Of a stretch of 64,000 nt of DNA, positions 31,386 through 40,375 are shown in pieces. The notes below the pieces were generated by a model, which was given only the letters and a program-made list of their open reading frames with translations, did no database searches and had not been told where the DNA came from. The translations under genes were made by a program, and so were the position numbers. Within the stretch, counting starts at the first letter, position 1, and every line of letters begins with the position of its first letter. The stretch is taken from assembly GCA_023362775.1 (NCBI GenBank), contig JALMGJ010000004.1:85288298-85352297 (forward strand). The letters are read 5' to 3'. This stretch comes from Charina bottae. Lineage: Eukaryota; Chordata; Lepidosauria; Squamata; Charinaidae.

Positions 31386-32206
31386 CAATTTATATAGCCT
31401 AAGTAAAACAGACCAGTTGCATTTCTCATGTGTTTATTGGCTTGTCCAAATATGACAATTGCTTTAGAATTTAAAATGTCCTACAATTAAATATTAGAGG
31501 GACTAGAGGGGTAGGAGTCAAAAGTTCCACTTTGCATATTGGACTTGTAATAAAGTTTTCTCTATACAGTATTGCAACTACATCATTTCCTTTTTGGTCC
31601 CTGTCATATGGAATCAATGTGACTTCTAAAACTCTGATAATGCCCATTAATGTCTGTACCCCTGACATTCTACTTTAAAATCTGCTAAAATGAAAGCATT
31701 GCTCCTTTATTTGACTAATGGAACAATTAAACCATGTACCTACTGTTCCTAATTCATCTTCATAATTCCCTGCGTTCTGTTTATTTCACGCTTTTAGTTC
31801 AACTCCGTGGGGAATATATTTATAAATTTGGCTGACATGTGAATAATGTTTTTGACCTTTGATAATAGGAAGTGGTTTTGATTTTATGACATGAGCACAA
31901 CCTTTTATGTTATAAGACAGAGTGTTCTTTGTTTGGAACATTTTCAGATCTACTCTGTCTTCTTTTTGGAATAAAAAAGAGAAGTAATGTGCTCACATTT
32001 CAAAATGCCTATGTTTGTTAATCCACAGAACATGAATAATGTAAACTCAAATGGAAGAGGATTAACTAGGTTCCCACTAAGGGTTTAGTTCAAAAGGAAA
32101 AGTTTTGAAATTATAGAAAAGTTAGAAAATGATGATGAAACGGTTAAAGTGGAACAAAATGAAATGAATTTTTTGAATGTTCTAATTATTTAAAACTAAG
32201 GATTGG
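31386..32206. other. No gene recognised
   Basis: AT-rich spacer left of the nested block. No domain seen. Confidence 0.5.
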
Positions 32207-32580
32207 TTTTTCCAAGTAATGTTATTAAAGATTATAATTACAATCGTAAAATCTAATACAAACTAAAAGAAAGTAAAGAGAAAAGAGAAAAAGAAAAATA
32301 GAAAGAAGGAGTAAAAGGTGCAATGGGGGAAAAAGAGGGAAAGACATAAAAATAGAAAGAAAAATAATAATAGTCAAGAAAAAGAAAATAAATATTTTAT
32401 TTATTTATTTATTTATTTTATTTATTTATTTATTCAATTTATTCCCCGCCCATCTCCCATACAAGGGACTCTGGGCGGGTCACAACAATCAAAGTTAAAA
32501 ACAATACAATAATTTTAAAAAATACAATATAAATAAATAAAATACAAGATGGGCGACGTAGGGAACGTAGCATAGTGTTG

Positions 32581-33690
32581 CTACGGGGCTAGCCAACCCC
32601 AAGAGGCACTCCCGCCTCCGTTGTCCCAGGCCAGGTGGCAGAGCCAGGTCTTAAGGGCCTTCCGAAAGGTCAGGAGGGAGGGGGCCAGTCTCACCTCCGG
32701 GGGCAAGATATTCCATAGGGCGGGCGCTATCGCAGAGAAGGCACGCCTCCTGGACCCCGCTAGATGGAATTCTCTTGTTGAGGGGGTCCGAAGCATGCCC
32801 TCTCTGCATGCACGGGTGGGGCGGGCTGACGTTATTGGGACGAGACGGTCCCTCAGGTACCCTGGTCCTATGCCATGTAGGGCTTTAAAGGTGATCACCA
32901 ACACCTTGAATTGGACCCGGAAGCAAACTGGCACCCAATGCAGCTCGCGAAGCAGAGGTGTTACATGGGCCGATCTCTTGGCCCCCATAACTGCTCGCGC
33001 CGCCGCATTCTGCACCAGCTGAAGCTTCCGGATACTCTTCAAGGGTAGCCCCATGTAGAGCGCATTACAATAGTCTATACGGGAGATGACAAGGGCGTGA
33101 GTGACTGTTCGGAGGGCCTCCTGATCCAGGAAAGGGCGTAACTGGCGCACAACTCGCAGCTGTGCAAAGGCCCTCCTGGCCACGACTGCCACCTGCTCTT
33201 CGAGCAGGAGTCGCGAGTCCAGGAGGATCCCCAGATTCCGCACTGGATCCGAGTGGGGTAGTGCAACTCCACCCAGAACCAACGATGACAACTTCCCGGA
33301 TCCAGGGGGGCCGTCAATCCACAGCCACTCCGTCTTACCAGGGTTCAGTTGAAGCCTGTTGTTCCCCATCCAGACCCCCACAGCCTCCAGGCACTGAGAT
33401 AAGGCATTGACCGCATCACTTACTTCACCCGGGATGGAGATGTATACCTGGGTATCATCAGCATATTGGTGATACCTCATCCCGTGGTGACGGATGATCT
33501 CGCCCAGCGGCTTGATGTAGATGTTGAATAGGAGAGGAGAGAGAACCGACCCCTGAGGCACCCCACAAGTCAGGGGTCTTGGGTCAGCTCTATCCTCTCC
33601 TATCAACACCGACTGGGAACGGCCCCGGAGGAAGGAGGCGAACCAGCGCAGAACCACGCTGCCCGCCCCCAACTCCTTGAGCCGTCCCAA
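32581..33690 (-). CDS. L2 ORF2 reverse transcriptase and C-terminus (369 codons)
   Basis: Contains RT motif B CGVPQGSVLSPLLFNIYIKP, motif C HQYADDTQVYISI, NPGKTEWLWIDGPP, then VARRAFAQLRVVRQLRPFLD, ALVISRIDYCNALYMGLPLK, LQLVQNAAARAVMG, LHWVPVCFRVQFKVLVITFK, ALHGIGPGYLRDRL and WNILPPEVRLAPSLLTFRKA. It is open to its natural stop. Motif A (DLSAAFDTVDH) lies just upstream in the same frame, beyond the TGA at 33769. Confidence 0.9.
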   Translation of the reverse strand: MGRLKELGAGSVVLRWFASFLRGRSQSVLIGEDRADPRPLTCGVPQGSVLSPLLFNIYIKPLGEIIRHHGMRYHQYADDTQVYISIPGEVSDAVNALSQCLEAVGVWMGNNRLQLNPGKTEWLWIDGPPGSGKLSSLVLGGVALPHSDPVRNLGILLDSRLLLEEQVAVVARRAFAQLRVVRQLRPFLDQEALRTVTHALVISRIDYCNALYMGLPLKSIRKLQLVQNAAARAVMGAKRSAHVTPLLRELHWVPVCFRVQFKVLVITFKALHGIGPGYLRDRLVPITSARPTRACREGMLRTPSTREFHLAGSRRRAFSAIAPALWNILPPEVRLAPSLLTFRKALKTWLCHLAWDNGGGSASWGWLAP

Positions 33691-33771
33691 AAGTATACCG
33701 TGGTCGACGGTATCGAAAGCCGCTGAGAGATCTAAGAGAGCAAGGATGGACGCACTCCCTCCATCCCGCTC

Positions 33772-34963
33772 TCACCAGAGATCATCCATAAGCGCGACCA
33801 ATGCGGTCTCTGTCCCATGTCCCGGCCTGAAACCTGACTGGAAGGGGTCCAGATAATCCGTTTCCTCCAGAATCCTCTGGAGTTGCAACGCCACCACCTT
33901 CTCAACCACCTTTCCCAAAAAGGGAAGGTGGGAGACTGGGCGAAAATTGCCCAGGATGGTAGGGTCCAGGGATGGTTTCTTGAGGAGGGGGTGCACCAGC
34001 GCCTCCTTAAAGGCAGCCGGGAACACCCCCTCACTCAAGGACGAATTTATAATCGCCTGGACCCAGCCACATGTCACCTCACTAGCTGATTTTACCATCC
34101 AGGAGGGACATGGGTCAAGTTGGCATGTGGTGGCGTTTACAGTCCGGAGGATCCTGTCTACTTCATCAGGCCCAACAGGATCAAACTGCTCCCAGATAAC
34201 ATGGCAAGTACGGGCCTCTGGCATCTCCCCAGATCTTGTCTCACGCTTGGAGTCCAACTTGGAATGAATCTGAGCGATTTTGTCCTGCAGATGCTCAGAA
34301 AACTCTTCCGATCGGCCCTGTAAATGCCCCTTGCTCCTGACCCAAAAGTGATCTTGTAATCTTAAACAGGGCCGTCGGGCGGCATTCTGCGGACGCAATA
34401 AGAGCGGAGAAATATTCACGTTTCGCCGCTCTTACCGCCACAAGGTAGGCCTTAACTGCGGCTCTAGATTGTGTCCGGTCAGATTCAGTCTTCGTCTTTC
34501 TCCAGCGGCGCTCTAGACGTCTCTTAACCCTCTTCAAGGTCCTCAACTCATCCGTAAACCACGGTGAGTGGCGGGCCGAACAGGGCCGGAGAGGTCGCAC
34601 AGGCGCGATCTTATCCAGAGCCCTGGCCGCTTCCCTATTCCAGGCTGCGGCCAGGACCTCCACTGGACCGTGAAGCAAGTCCTCGGGAATAACCCCCAGC
34701 TCCTTCTGAAACCTCACTGGGTCCATCAGTCGCCGAGGGCGGACCAATCGAGTAGGTCCCACCTCCCTGCGGAGTGGGGCAGCAGAAGAGAGTCTCAGGG
34801 TCACCAGGGCGTGGTCTGACCATGACAATGGGGAAAGATGTAACTCTCCCCTCAGATCACATTGCCACTGCTCGGACAAGAAAACTAAGTCCGGGGTGAG
34901 ACCACTGTCACGAGTCGGGTCACGAATAATCTGAGACAGGCCCATAGCTGCCATGGTAGCCAT
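33772..34963 (-). pseudogene. L2 ORF2 middle (endonuclease end to RT fingers), frameshifted
   Basis: 34295-34963 has the endonuclease end (LSWSDHALVTLRLS) and the linker (RHSPWFTDELRTLKRVKRRL, RAAKREYFSALI). A frame change near 34330-34400 leads to 33772-34419 (EHLQDKIAQIHSKLDS, CPSWMVKSASEV, FRPVSHLPFLGKVVEKVVAL, YLDPFQSGFRPGHGTETALV). That piece ends at TGA after DDLW, where the 48.2-kb copy reads DDLWRERDGG, so CGA changed to TGA. Confidence 0.85.
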
Positions 34964-34981
34964 GAACTCCCGGGCCGCCTC

Positions 34982-35506
34982 CTAGGACTGCCCCAGGGAC
35001 GGCAGATTGAAGTCCCCCAGAACCATGAGTCTGGGGAACTCCACTGCCAACCCCGAGACAGCCTCGAGCAGCTCAGGCAGGGAGGTCGCTACGCAGCAGG
35101 GAGGCTGGTACAGCAGCAACACTCCCAACTGTTCTCGTGAACCCAACTTGAAGAACAGGGTCTCACACCCGGCCACTTGTGGAGCAGCGCCCCTGAAGGC
35201 CACAAGGGACTCTCGGATGACAACTGCCACCCCTCCTCCCCTACCCCGGTGTCTCGGCTGATGCCACACCCGAAACCCAGCTGGGCACATTTCCGAGAGG
35301 GCTACTCCCCCTTCTGGGCCCAGCCAGGTCTCGGTAATACACACCAGGTCAGCCCCATCCTCTGTGATTAAATCACTTATAAGGGGGGCCTTGTTATTCA
35401 CCGACCTGGCGTTCAGCAGCAACAGTCGGAGACCGGAGCCCACGAGGATCTGCTTACCAGGGCCTGGGTATGAACACGGGGGGCCGGAACGCACCACCGG
35501 TAACAA
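34982..35506 (-). CDS. L2 ORF2 endonuclease domain (174 codons, ends at a stop)
   Basis: An AP-like endonuclease that would nick the target. Motifs: LRLLLLNARSVNNKAPLISD (the NARS start), DLVCITETWL with the catalytic Glu, RGRGGGVAVVIRESL, and LMVLGDFNLPS near the end. An in-frame TAG after LGQS cuts it at 34979-34981, and the same frame resumes immediately as EAAREFMATMAAMGLSQIIR. The rest of the domain (TPDLVFL, SDHALV) is in the next frame segment, 34295-34963. Confidence 0.85.
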   Translation of the reverse strand: MLPVVRSGPPCSYPGPGKQILVGSGLRLLLLNARSVNNKAPLISDLITEDGADLVCITETWLGPEGGVALSEMCPAGFRVWHQPRHRGRGGGVAVVIRESLVAFRGAAPQVAGCETLFFKLGSREQLGVLLLYQPPCCVATSLPELLEAVSGLAVEFPRLMVLGDFNLPSLGQS

Positions 35507-35522
35507 ACACCGGTGGTGCGTT
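35488..35522. repeat. Perfect 14-bp inverted repeat at the L2 5' end
   Basis: AACGCACCACCGGT (35488-35501), a 7-base loop, then ACCGGTGGTGCGTT (35509-35522). It lies exactly where L2 meets the retroposon and may be a fold-back duplication made during cDNA completion. Confidence 0.85.
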
Positions 35523-35693
35523 TGTTATAAAAATATAGAAAGAAGTGACTCCTAACCTTCATCACAACAAGAATAACAATTTTAGTAACTTTTCACCTCC
35601 TCTTAAATTATAACAAATGATCTCTTCTTCCCATAACCCATCTCATAGCTATAAACAAATCCATATAGTATTGTCGAAGGCTTTCTCAACCGC

Positions 35694-36983
35694 ATGGACA
35701 AACTGGTCAGCTTTGACGTGGTCTCCCTGTTTACCAAGGTGCCAGTAAGGGACACCCTGGCACTCATCAAGCAAATCTTCCCAGAAGACATTACAACAAC
35801 AACTAGTTACTTTCAATGGGAGAATGAGTTCTACGAACAGATGGATGCCGTTGCCATGGGAAGCCCCCTGAGCCCAGTCATAGCAAACTTTTACATGGAA
35901 CACTTTGAAAAACAGGCTTTGGAATCGGCACCCATTACACCAACAGTCTGGTTCCGGTTCGTGGATGACACCTTCGCAATTTGGAGTCATACTGAAGAAG
36001 AACTGGAGAAATTTTTGGACCACCTAAACGGCATCCACCCCAATATACAATTCACTATGGAAAAAGAAACTGAAGGCAAACTTCCATTTTTAGATACGCT
36101 GGTCATACGCAAACCGGACCTCAAACTAGGACACAAAGTATACAGAAAACCCACCCATACAGACCGGTATCTACACAAAAGTTCCAATCACCACCCACGA
36201 CAAAAGAGAGGCATGATCAAAACCTTGGTGGATCGTGCTAATCGAAACTGTGAAACCCAATTTCTCAACAATGAACTTAACCACCTGAATTGGGTCCTAC
36301 AGGCGAATGGCTATTCCAAGAATGAAATAAAAAGAGCCATCAAACCAAGAAAACAACATCCAACTGAAGAAAAACAGCCCCACACAAACAAAGTATTCCT
36401 GCCCTACATCAAAGGAGTCACTGACCGCATGGGAAAACTGATGGAAAAACACAACTTTCAAACAGTCTTCAGACCCACCAGAAAAATACAACAAATGCTA
36501 AAATCAGCTAAAGACAAAAGGGAACCCCGCACCGCTGCAGGAGTATACCGCATACCATGCAGCTGCAGACAAGTATACATCGGAACCACGAAACGAAGCA
36601 TTCACACCAGGATAAAAGAACACAAAAGACACTGCAGACTACAGCAACCGGAAAAATCTTCAGTAGCTGAACATGCTCTCAAGCAAACAGGACACAAAAT
36701 CCTATTTGAAAACACAGAAATACTGGACAACACCAAAAGCCACTACACCAGATTATACAGAGAAGCCATTGAAATTCACAAACACCAGCACAGTTACAAT
36801 AAAAAAGAAGAAAGTTTAAAAATTAGCAAAACCTGGCTACCAGTCCTGAAAAACACAGCCTGCAAAAGGTCAATGAACTCAGTCCAACCACCAGGTCATG
36901 GGAATACTTCTCACAATGAACATGCTAATCACACTCATCAGCCACTCATTAACATTTCAACACAACAAAAAAAACCCACCTAA
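35694..36983 (+). CDS. PLE reverse transcriptase plus GIY-YIG endonuclease (429 codons, N-terminally truncated)
   Basis: This is the catalytic part of a PLE protein, whose RT is related to telomerase. RT motif A is SFDVVSLFTKVPV (Asp at residue 8), motif B AMGSPLSPVIANFYME (55-69), motif C RFVDDTF (88-94), followed by the PLE-typical EGKLPFLDTLVIRK (127-140). After a linker (LPYIKGVTDRM) comes the GIY-YIG nuclease: GVYRIPCSC (283-291), VYIGTTKRSIHTRIKEH (294-310), CAEH-type SVAEHALKQTGH, and LYREAIEIHKH with the likely catalytic Glu. No stops. N-terminal RT fingers are missing, and the last residues are non-PLE until a stop near the BovB junction. All palm Asp residues are present, so the insertion is not very old. 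Confidence 0.9.
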   Translation: MDKLVSFDVVSLFTKVPVRDTLALIKQIFPEDITTTTSYFQWENEFYEQMDAVAMGSPLSPVIANFYMEHFEKQALESAPITPTVWFRFVDDTFAIWSHTEEELEKFLDHLNGIHPNIQFTMEKETEGKLPFLDTLVIRKPDLKLGHKVYRKPTHTDRYLHKSSNHHPRQKRGMIKTLVDRANRNCETQFLNNELNHLNWVLQANGYSKNEIKRAIKPRKQHPTEEKQPHTNKVFLPYIKGVTDRMGKLMEKHNFQTVFRPTRKIQQMLKSAKDKREPRTAAGVYRIPCSCRQVYIGTTKRSIHTRIKEHKRHCRLQQPEKSSVAEHALKQTGHKILFENTEILDNTKSHYTRLYREAIEIHKHQHSYNKKEESLKISKTWLPVLKNTACKRSMNSVQPPGHGNTSHNEHANHTHQPLINISTQQKKPT

Positions 36984-36992
36984 TCTCCTATA

Positions 36993-37587
36993 TTTGTATT
37001 TCTAGGCGCAAAGATTACTGCAGACGCTGACTGCAGCCAGGAAATCAGAAGACGTCTACTTCTTGGGAGGAGAGCAATGGCAAATCTTGATAAAATAGTT
37101 AAGAGCAGAGACATCACACTGACAACAAAGGTCCGCATAGTTAAAGCAATGGTATTCCCTGTAGTAACCTATGGCTGTGAGAGCTGGACCATAAGGAAGG
37201 CTGAGCGAAGGAAGATAGATGCTTTTGAACTGTGGTGTTGGAGGAAAATTCTGAGAGTGCCTTGGACTGCAAGAAGATCAAACCAGTCCATACTCCAGGA
37301 AATAAAGCCAGACTGCTCACTTGAGGGAATGATATTAAAGGCAAAACTGAAGTACTTTGGCCACATAATGAGAAGACAGGATACCCTGGAGAAGAAGCTG
37401 ATGCTAGGAAAAGTGGAAGGCAAAAGGAAGAGGGGCCGACCAAGGGCAAGATGGATGGATGATATTCTGGAGGTGACAGACTCAACCATTGGGGAGCTGG
37501 GGATGGTGACGGCCGACAGAAAGCTCTGGCGTGGACTGGTCCATGAAGTCACGAAGAGTCGGAAACGACTGAACGAATAAACAACAA
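36993..37587 (+). mobile_element. BovB LINE, 5'-truncated, nested in the PLE, 11-bp TSD
   Basis: It is flanked by AATCTCCTATA at 36982-36992 and 37588-37598. It starts within ORF2 at ttgtatttctaggcgcaaag, which equals the FVFLGAKITADADCSQEIRR region of the 12.8-kb copy, and ends at the BovB tail aacgactgaacgaataaaca. It is nearly identical in protein to the 12.8-kb copy. As the innermost insertion it is the youngest event of this nest. Confidence 0.95.
37077..37580 (+). CDS. BovB ORF2 C-terminus (167 codons, truncated)
   Basis: MANLDKIVKSRDITLTTKVR followed by MVFPVVTYGCESWTIRKAE, LRVPWTARRSNQSILQEIKP, GHIMRRQDTLEKKLMLGKVE and a final VTKSRKRLNE-stop. The frame extends upstream of the ATG to the insertion boundary. 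It covers only the post-RT C-terminal region, whose function in RTE LINEs is not well defined. No catalytic motif is included. Confidence 0.9.
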   Translation: MANLDKIVKSRDITLTTKVRIVKAMVFPVVTYGCESWTIRKAERRKIDAFELWCWRKILRVPWTARRSNQSILQEIKPDCSLEGMILKAKLKYFGHIMRRQDTLEKKLMLGKVEGKRKRGRPRARWMDDILEVTDSTIGELGMVTADRKLWRGLVHEVTKSRKRLNE

Positions 37588-37659
37588 AATCTCCTATAAT
37601 TATCTCTATAAATAGAACATTGCCACTCTACCTGGGCACAGAGATTTTGCTTCTATCTG

Positions 37660-37715
37660 TGCTCCTGCCCTCTGAAGATGCTGGCCACAGATGCTGGCGA
37701 AACGAACCACAACTT
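37660..37715 (+). ncRNA. Hammerhead-like motif in PLE 3' region (defective cleavage site)
   Basis: CTGAAGA (37672-37678), stem II gctggc..gctggc (pairs as G-C/C-G with two G-U wobbles), GAAAC (37699-37703), followed by GAA where a GUH triplet is expected. The core is kept but the cleavage triplet is mutated, so this copy is probably inactive. The surrounding words (ctggccacagatgctggcga, cagcccggaagacccacaac) are typical of PLE 3' ends. Confidence 0.65.
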
Positions 37716-37953
37716 CCAGAACACGGCCACACAGCCCGGAAGACCCACAACAGCCATCAAATCCATATAGCATTGTCATTTCAGTCCAGGTGTCAACAAA
37801 GTCTATTAAGGGTTACCAGAAATAACAACATATCTATTTTAACCTTGATCAAATAAACCAACTCTATAATCCTTTCTTTTACTTCTAACAATCTTAATCT
37901 TTAGTCCATTCAAATAATGTTGTAATTTCTTTTCATTTCTTCTTTGTTCCTTG

Positions 37954-38328
37954 TCATGAGATTTTAAATACAAATCTCTTTTGTAAATCCAATATAGAAA
38001 ACGTATTCAGGTCACTCTCTTGGTTTATTATTTGTATCTCCCTTTTAATTATTAAAAAATCAGCCAGTCTCTTTTGTATGTCCTGTGTTACATCTTTTTC
38101 CATGTCATTCTTGTAGCCTGTCATTTGTAAATCCACTTTCAACTCAGTCTCTGTCTTGTCAGGTAAAACATGTTCCTCTTCCATAGCATCTTTTAGATAC
38201 AGTCTATCCATAGAGGCATATATTGCTGTTGACATTATTAATATTAATTTCTGACTCAATTTTTTAAAAATATCCCTCAATATTCTCAGTGTTAGAATAT
38301 TTTGCACCATTATGTAACTGTTTGTCAA
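37954..38328 (-). CDS. Short frame in retroposon copy A (124 codons), function unknown
   Basis: A charged, probably helical frame with segments EEEHVLPDKTETELKVDLQM and QDIQKRLADFLIIKREIQII. Copy B has a clearly related but broken version around 40860-41080 (EEDKFYLT.., then EKDATLDIQNKLAEVLIIKR). Conservation of coding phase between the copies is suggestive of a real ORF1-like product, but no RNA-binding domain is visible, so I do not name it. It could equally be a non-coding body that happens to stay open here. Confidence 0.4.
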   Translation of the reverse strand: MTNSYIMVQNILTLRILRDIFKKLSQKLILIMSTAIYASMDRLYLKDAMEEEHVLPDKTETELKVDLQMTGYKNDMEKDVTQDIQKRLADFLIIKREIQIINQESDLNTFSILDLQKRFVFKIS

Positions 38329-38681
38329 GTTTATGTGTTCTTCTCCTTTAATTGAGATCTTTAGTTCCCTGTGTCCAATTTTTAAAATCTTATTATTTTT
38401 ATTTTTAATTCAAAACAAAACATTTTCCTATGGGAAGGATTCTTTATAATTAATTACAAAATTTTATTTTAAATTTATCTGGCCCCTTAGTCTGTTCTTA
38501 GCTTTCTAAAATCAAAATTTAATCAACCTTTTGCTGTTTATTTCAAAAAAAAAAATTTAAGTTCTTAAGCTTGTAGTTAAATTTTTATTTCATTAAGGAT
38601 TGAAGGCAGATACACCTTGTGTTTTCAGACTTGTCACTCCAAAGGTTTCAAATACCTGAAAATTAGTCAATAAACAATTTC

Positions 38682-39174
38682 TGAATGTGATTAGAAAAGG
38701 AAGTATGCAAACTTAGTGTCCTTTTAAAGGCACCGACTGCAGTTTGAGCAAGATGACTGTTCTCTCATCTCCCAGTGGTCAAAACCTGCCAGAGACCACT
38801 GTCTTGTGGTCTCATTGTGATGAGCAACTGTCTGGAGCACATGTGGGCAATCTCTGGCCCTCTGCTTGATCCAGAGAGGGATTACGAAGAGACAGTCTAC
38901 TCGCTGGCTCTTAATTCTTCACCATGGACATTGACTCTGTTTTTCAAGGAGCTGTCTTCAGTCTGCAATTTCTTCCTCCGGAAGCCCTCTGTTCTAAGCA
39001 TCTTTATGAGGACTTGGAAAGCCTGGATAATAGCTGTAGGCAGAAGTGCTCTGCTAGATTAAAAGTTATAAGCTTTTATTTTTGCTGAACTAAGTAACAA
39101 AACAAAAGTATACATGCATACAATTGCATTTATGAATATAACTTCAAAATTAAGAGTCATTAAAAAAAGGAAAA
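38682..39174. other. No gene recognised
   Basis: Contains a 95-codon open frame at 38775-39062 without recognisable motifs. I do not call it a gene. Confidence 0.4.
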
Positions 39175-39432
39175 GAAAATTTGACGATTGAAAAAAGATT
39201 GAATAACAGGCTGAAGAGATATTTTAAGAGGGGAAGAGGGATAATGACTTTGTTTGTAACTGCTGTACAGAAGCAACTTCTTTAACTATCTTTCCCCCCT
39301 TTCTTTAATTGTATTCTTTTCTGCACTTTTTTTCTTTTCTTTTTTCTTTCTTTTCTTTATACAGTATACTTCTGTATTTGTCTTTTACCTATGTAAAAAC
39401 TTTTAATACAAATTAATTTTAAAAAAATTAAA
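39175..39432 (+). mobile_element. L1 3' UTR fragment
   Basis: Matches the 3' UTR of the L1 that follows (taactgctgtacagaagcaa vs taactgctgtaaagaagatt at 44130; polypyrimidine tract; aaacttttaatacaaattaa then an A-run). It lies just upstream of the next L1. Confidence 0.7.
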
Positions 39433-39643
39433 AGGGAAAAGAGAAGAGGCGAGGTGAAGTGAGGAATGGCCAGGAAAATTACATTATCAAACAACTTTGG
39501 CCATACTGCTAAAAAAATTTATCCTTGCCTCTTTGCCAAAAACCAAATGTAAACTAATTCAAAGGTTGATAGACAATGTATATCAATAAACTATTCTTGC
39601 AAATAAAGATAAACCAATCAGAGCATGCATTAGACATGTAAAG

Positions 39644-39956
39644 ATGAAAGGGGACATGAAAGAAGAAGTTAAGGAGATGGAAAGCTCAGTAAAACGAGTG
39701 TCTGGAGATGTAAAACAAATTAATGACAAAATGGAAATTCTGGAGAGTAAGACAAAAGTTATAGACAGAGAGTTGGAAAGATAACGAGATAATTTGGCTC
39801 TATTGGAATTAAGAGAGAAGGAATTTTGTTTGAGATTTACAGCAATCCCAGAGTATTCTGGTGAAGATATTAGAGAAAAGGTTTTTAAAACTTTAGCAAA
39901 ATTTTTGGACTGGGATGAGGAGGATACAGAGGCATTGAAAAAGTGTATAGAATAAA
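39644..39956 (+). pseudogene. L1 ORF1 fragment
   Basis: From the ATG at 39644: a heptad-rich segment (VKEMESSVKRVSGDVKQIND, KMEILESKTKVIDRELER) compatible with the L1 ORF1 coiled coil, one in-frame TAA near 39782, then CLRFTAIPEYSGEDIREKVF, the start of the ORF1 RNA-recognition (transposase 22) domain, and a stop near 39955. ORF1p binds L1 RNA as a trimer; this remnant is broken and lacks the C-terminal domain. Confidence 0.7.
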
Positions 39957-40375
39957 TACGAGATTTGCAAGAATAAGAAATGTATGTATAACAATAAGGG
40001 AAGTTTCTGAAGCTATGTAAAATATTAAACCAGGAAAGATCCCTGGACCAGATGGACTATCAGGTTCTTATAAATGTTTTGAGGATGAAGTTTCACAGCC
40101 TGTACAAAATACGATGAATTCCATCTTACAGGGAGAAAAGATGCCAGAGAGTTGGAAAGATGCCAATATAGCATTAATACCTAAATAAGACAGGATTTGA
40201 CTTTAACAAGAAACTATAGGCTGATATCATTATTGAATAATGACTACAAGTTATTCACAATGATTCTAGCTGATAGACTTAAAATAATTTTGCAACAATT
40301 TATTCATGAGGATCAATGTGGGCTTTTACCTAAAAGACAGTTAAAGGACAATATTAGAAATGTGTTGGGCATTTT

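Larger units (their letters stand above)
32396..35523 (-). mobile_element. L2 LINE, near full length over endonuclease and RT
   Basis: The minus-strand L2 contains an endonuclease (34982-35506) and RT-C-terminus (32581-34963). Its 3' end carries ctctgggcgggtcac and (TTTA)n at 32396-32470. It inserted into the 1.2-kb retroposon, whose matching sequence continues on both sides (35524 and 32395). A perfect 14-bp hairpin sits at its 5' end (35488-35522). It is inactivated by two in-frame stops and one frame change. Confidence 0.92.
35669..37758 (+). mobile_element. Penelope-like element with 12-bp TSD, interrupted by BovB
   Basis: It is flanked by AAATCCATATAG at 35657-35668 and 37759-37770. It contains an open RT plus GIY-YIG frame (35694-36983), then after the BovB insertion its 3' region (37599-37758) with a hammerhead-like core at 37672-37703. 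The first 17 bases, tattgtcgaaggctttc, look like a reversed piece of the PLE terminal repeat. It belongs to a different PLE lineage from the 3.8/60.4-kb copies. Confidence 0.9.
32207..38681 (-). mobile_element. L1-like non-autonomous retroposon (copy A), split by nested insertions
   Basis: The element's own sequence is 37771-38681, 35524-35656 and 32207-32395 (minus-strand order), about 1.2 kb in total. It aligns by eye along its whole length with copy B at 40376-41561, for example minus-strand gtgacaagtctgaaaacaca, gaagaggaacatgttttacc, ttggatttacaaaagag, gaagaagagatcatttg and cttttagtttg near the 3' end. It is interrupted by the L2 at 32396-35523 and the PLE at 35669-37758 (with its TSD). 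It has a short frame (37954-38328) and no RT. The pyrimidine-rich, A-ending 3' end resembles the L1 3' UTRs at 39175-39432 and 44060-44313. Confidence 0.75.

Noticed and set aside
38775..39062. 95-codon open frame
   Set aside because: No domain or codon-pattern support; probably chance.
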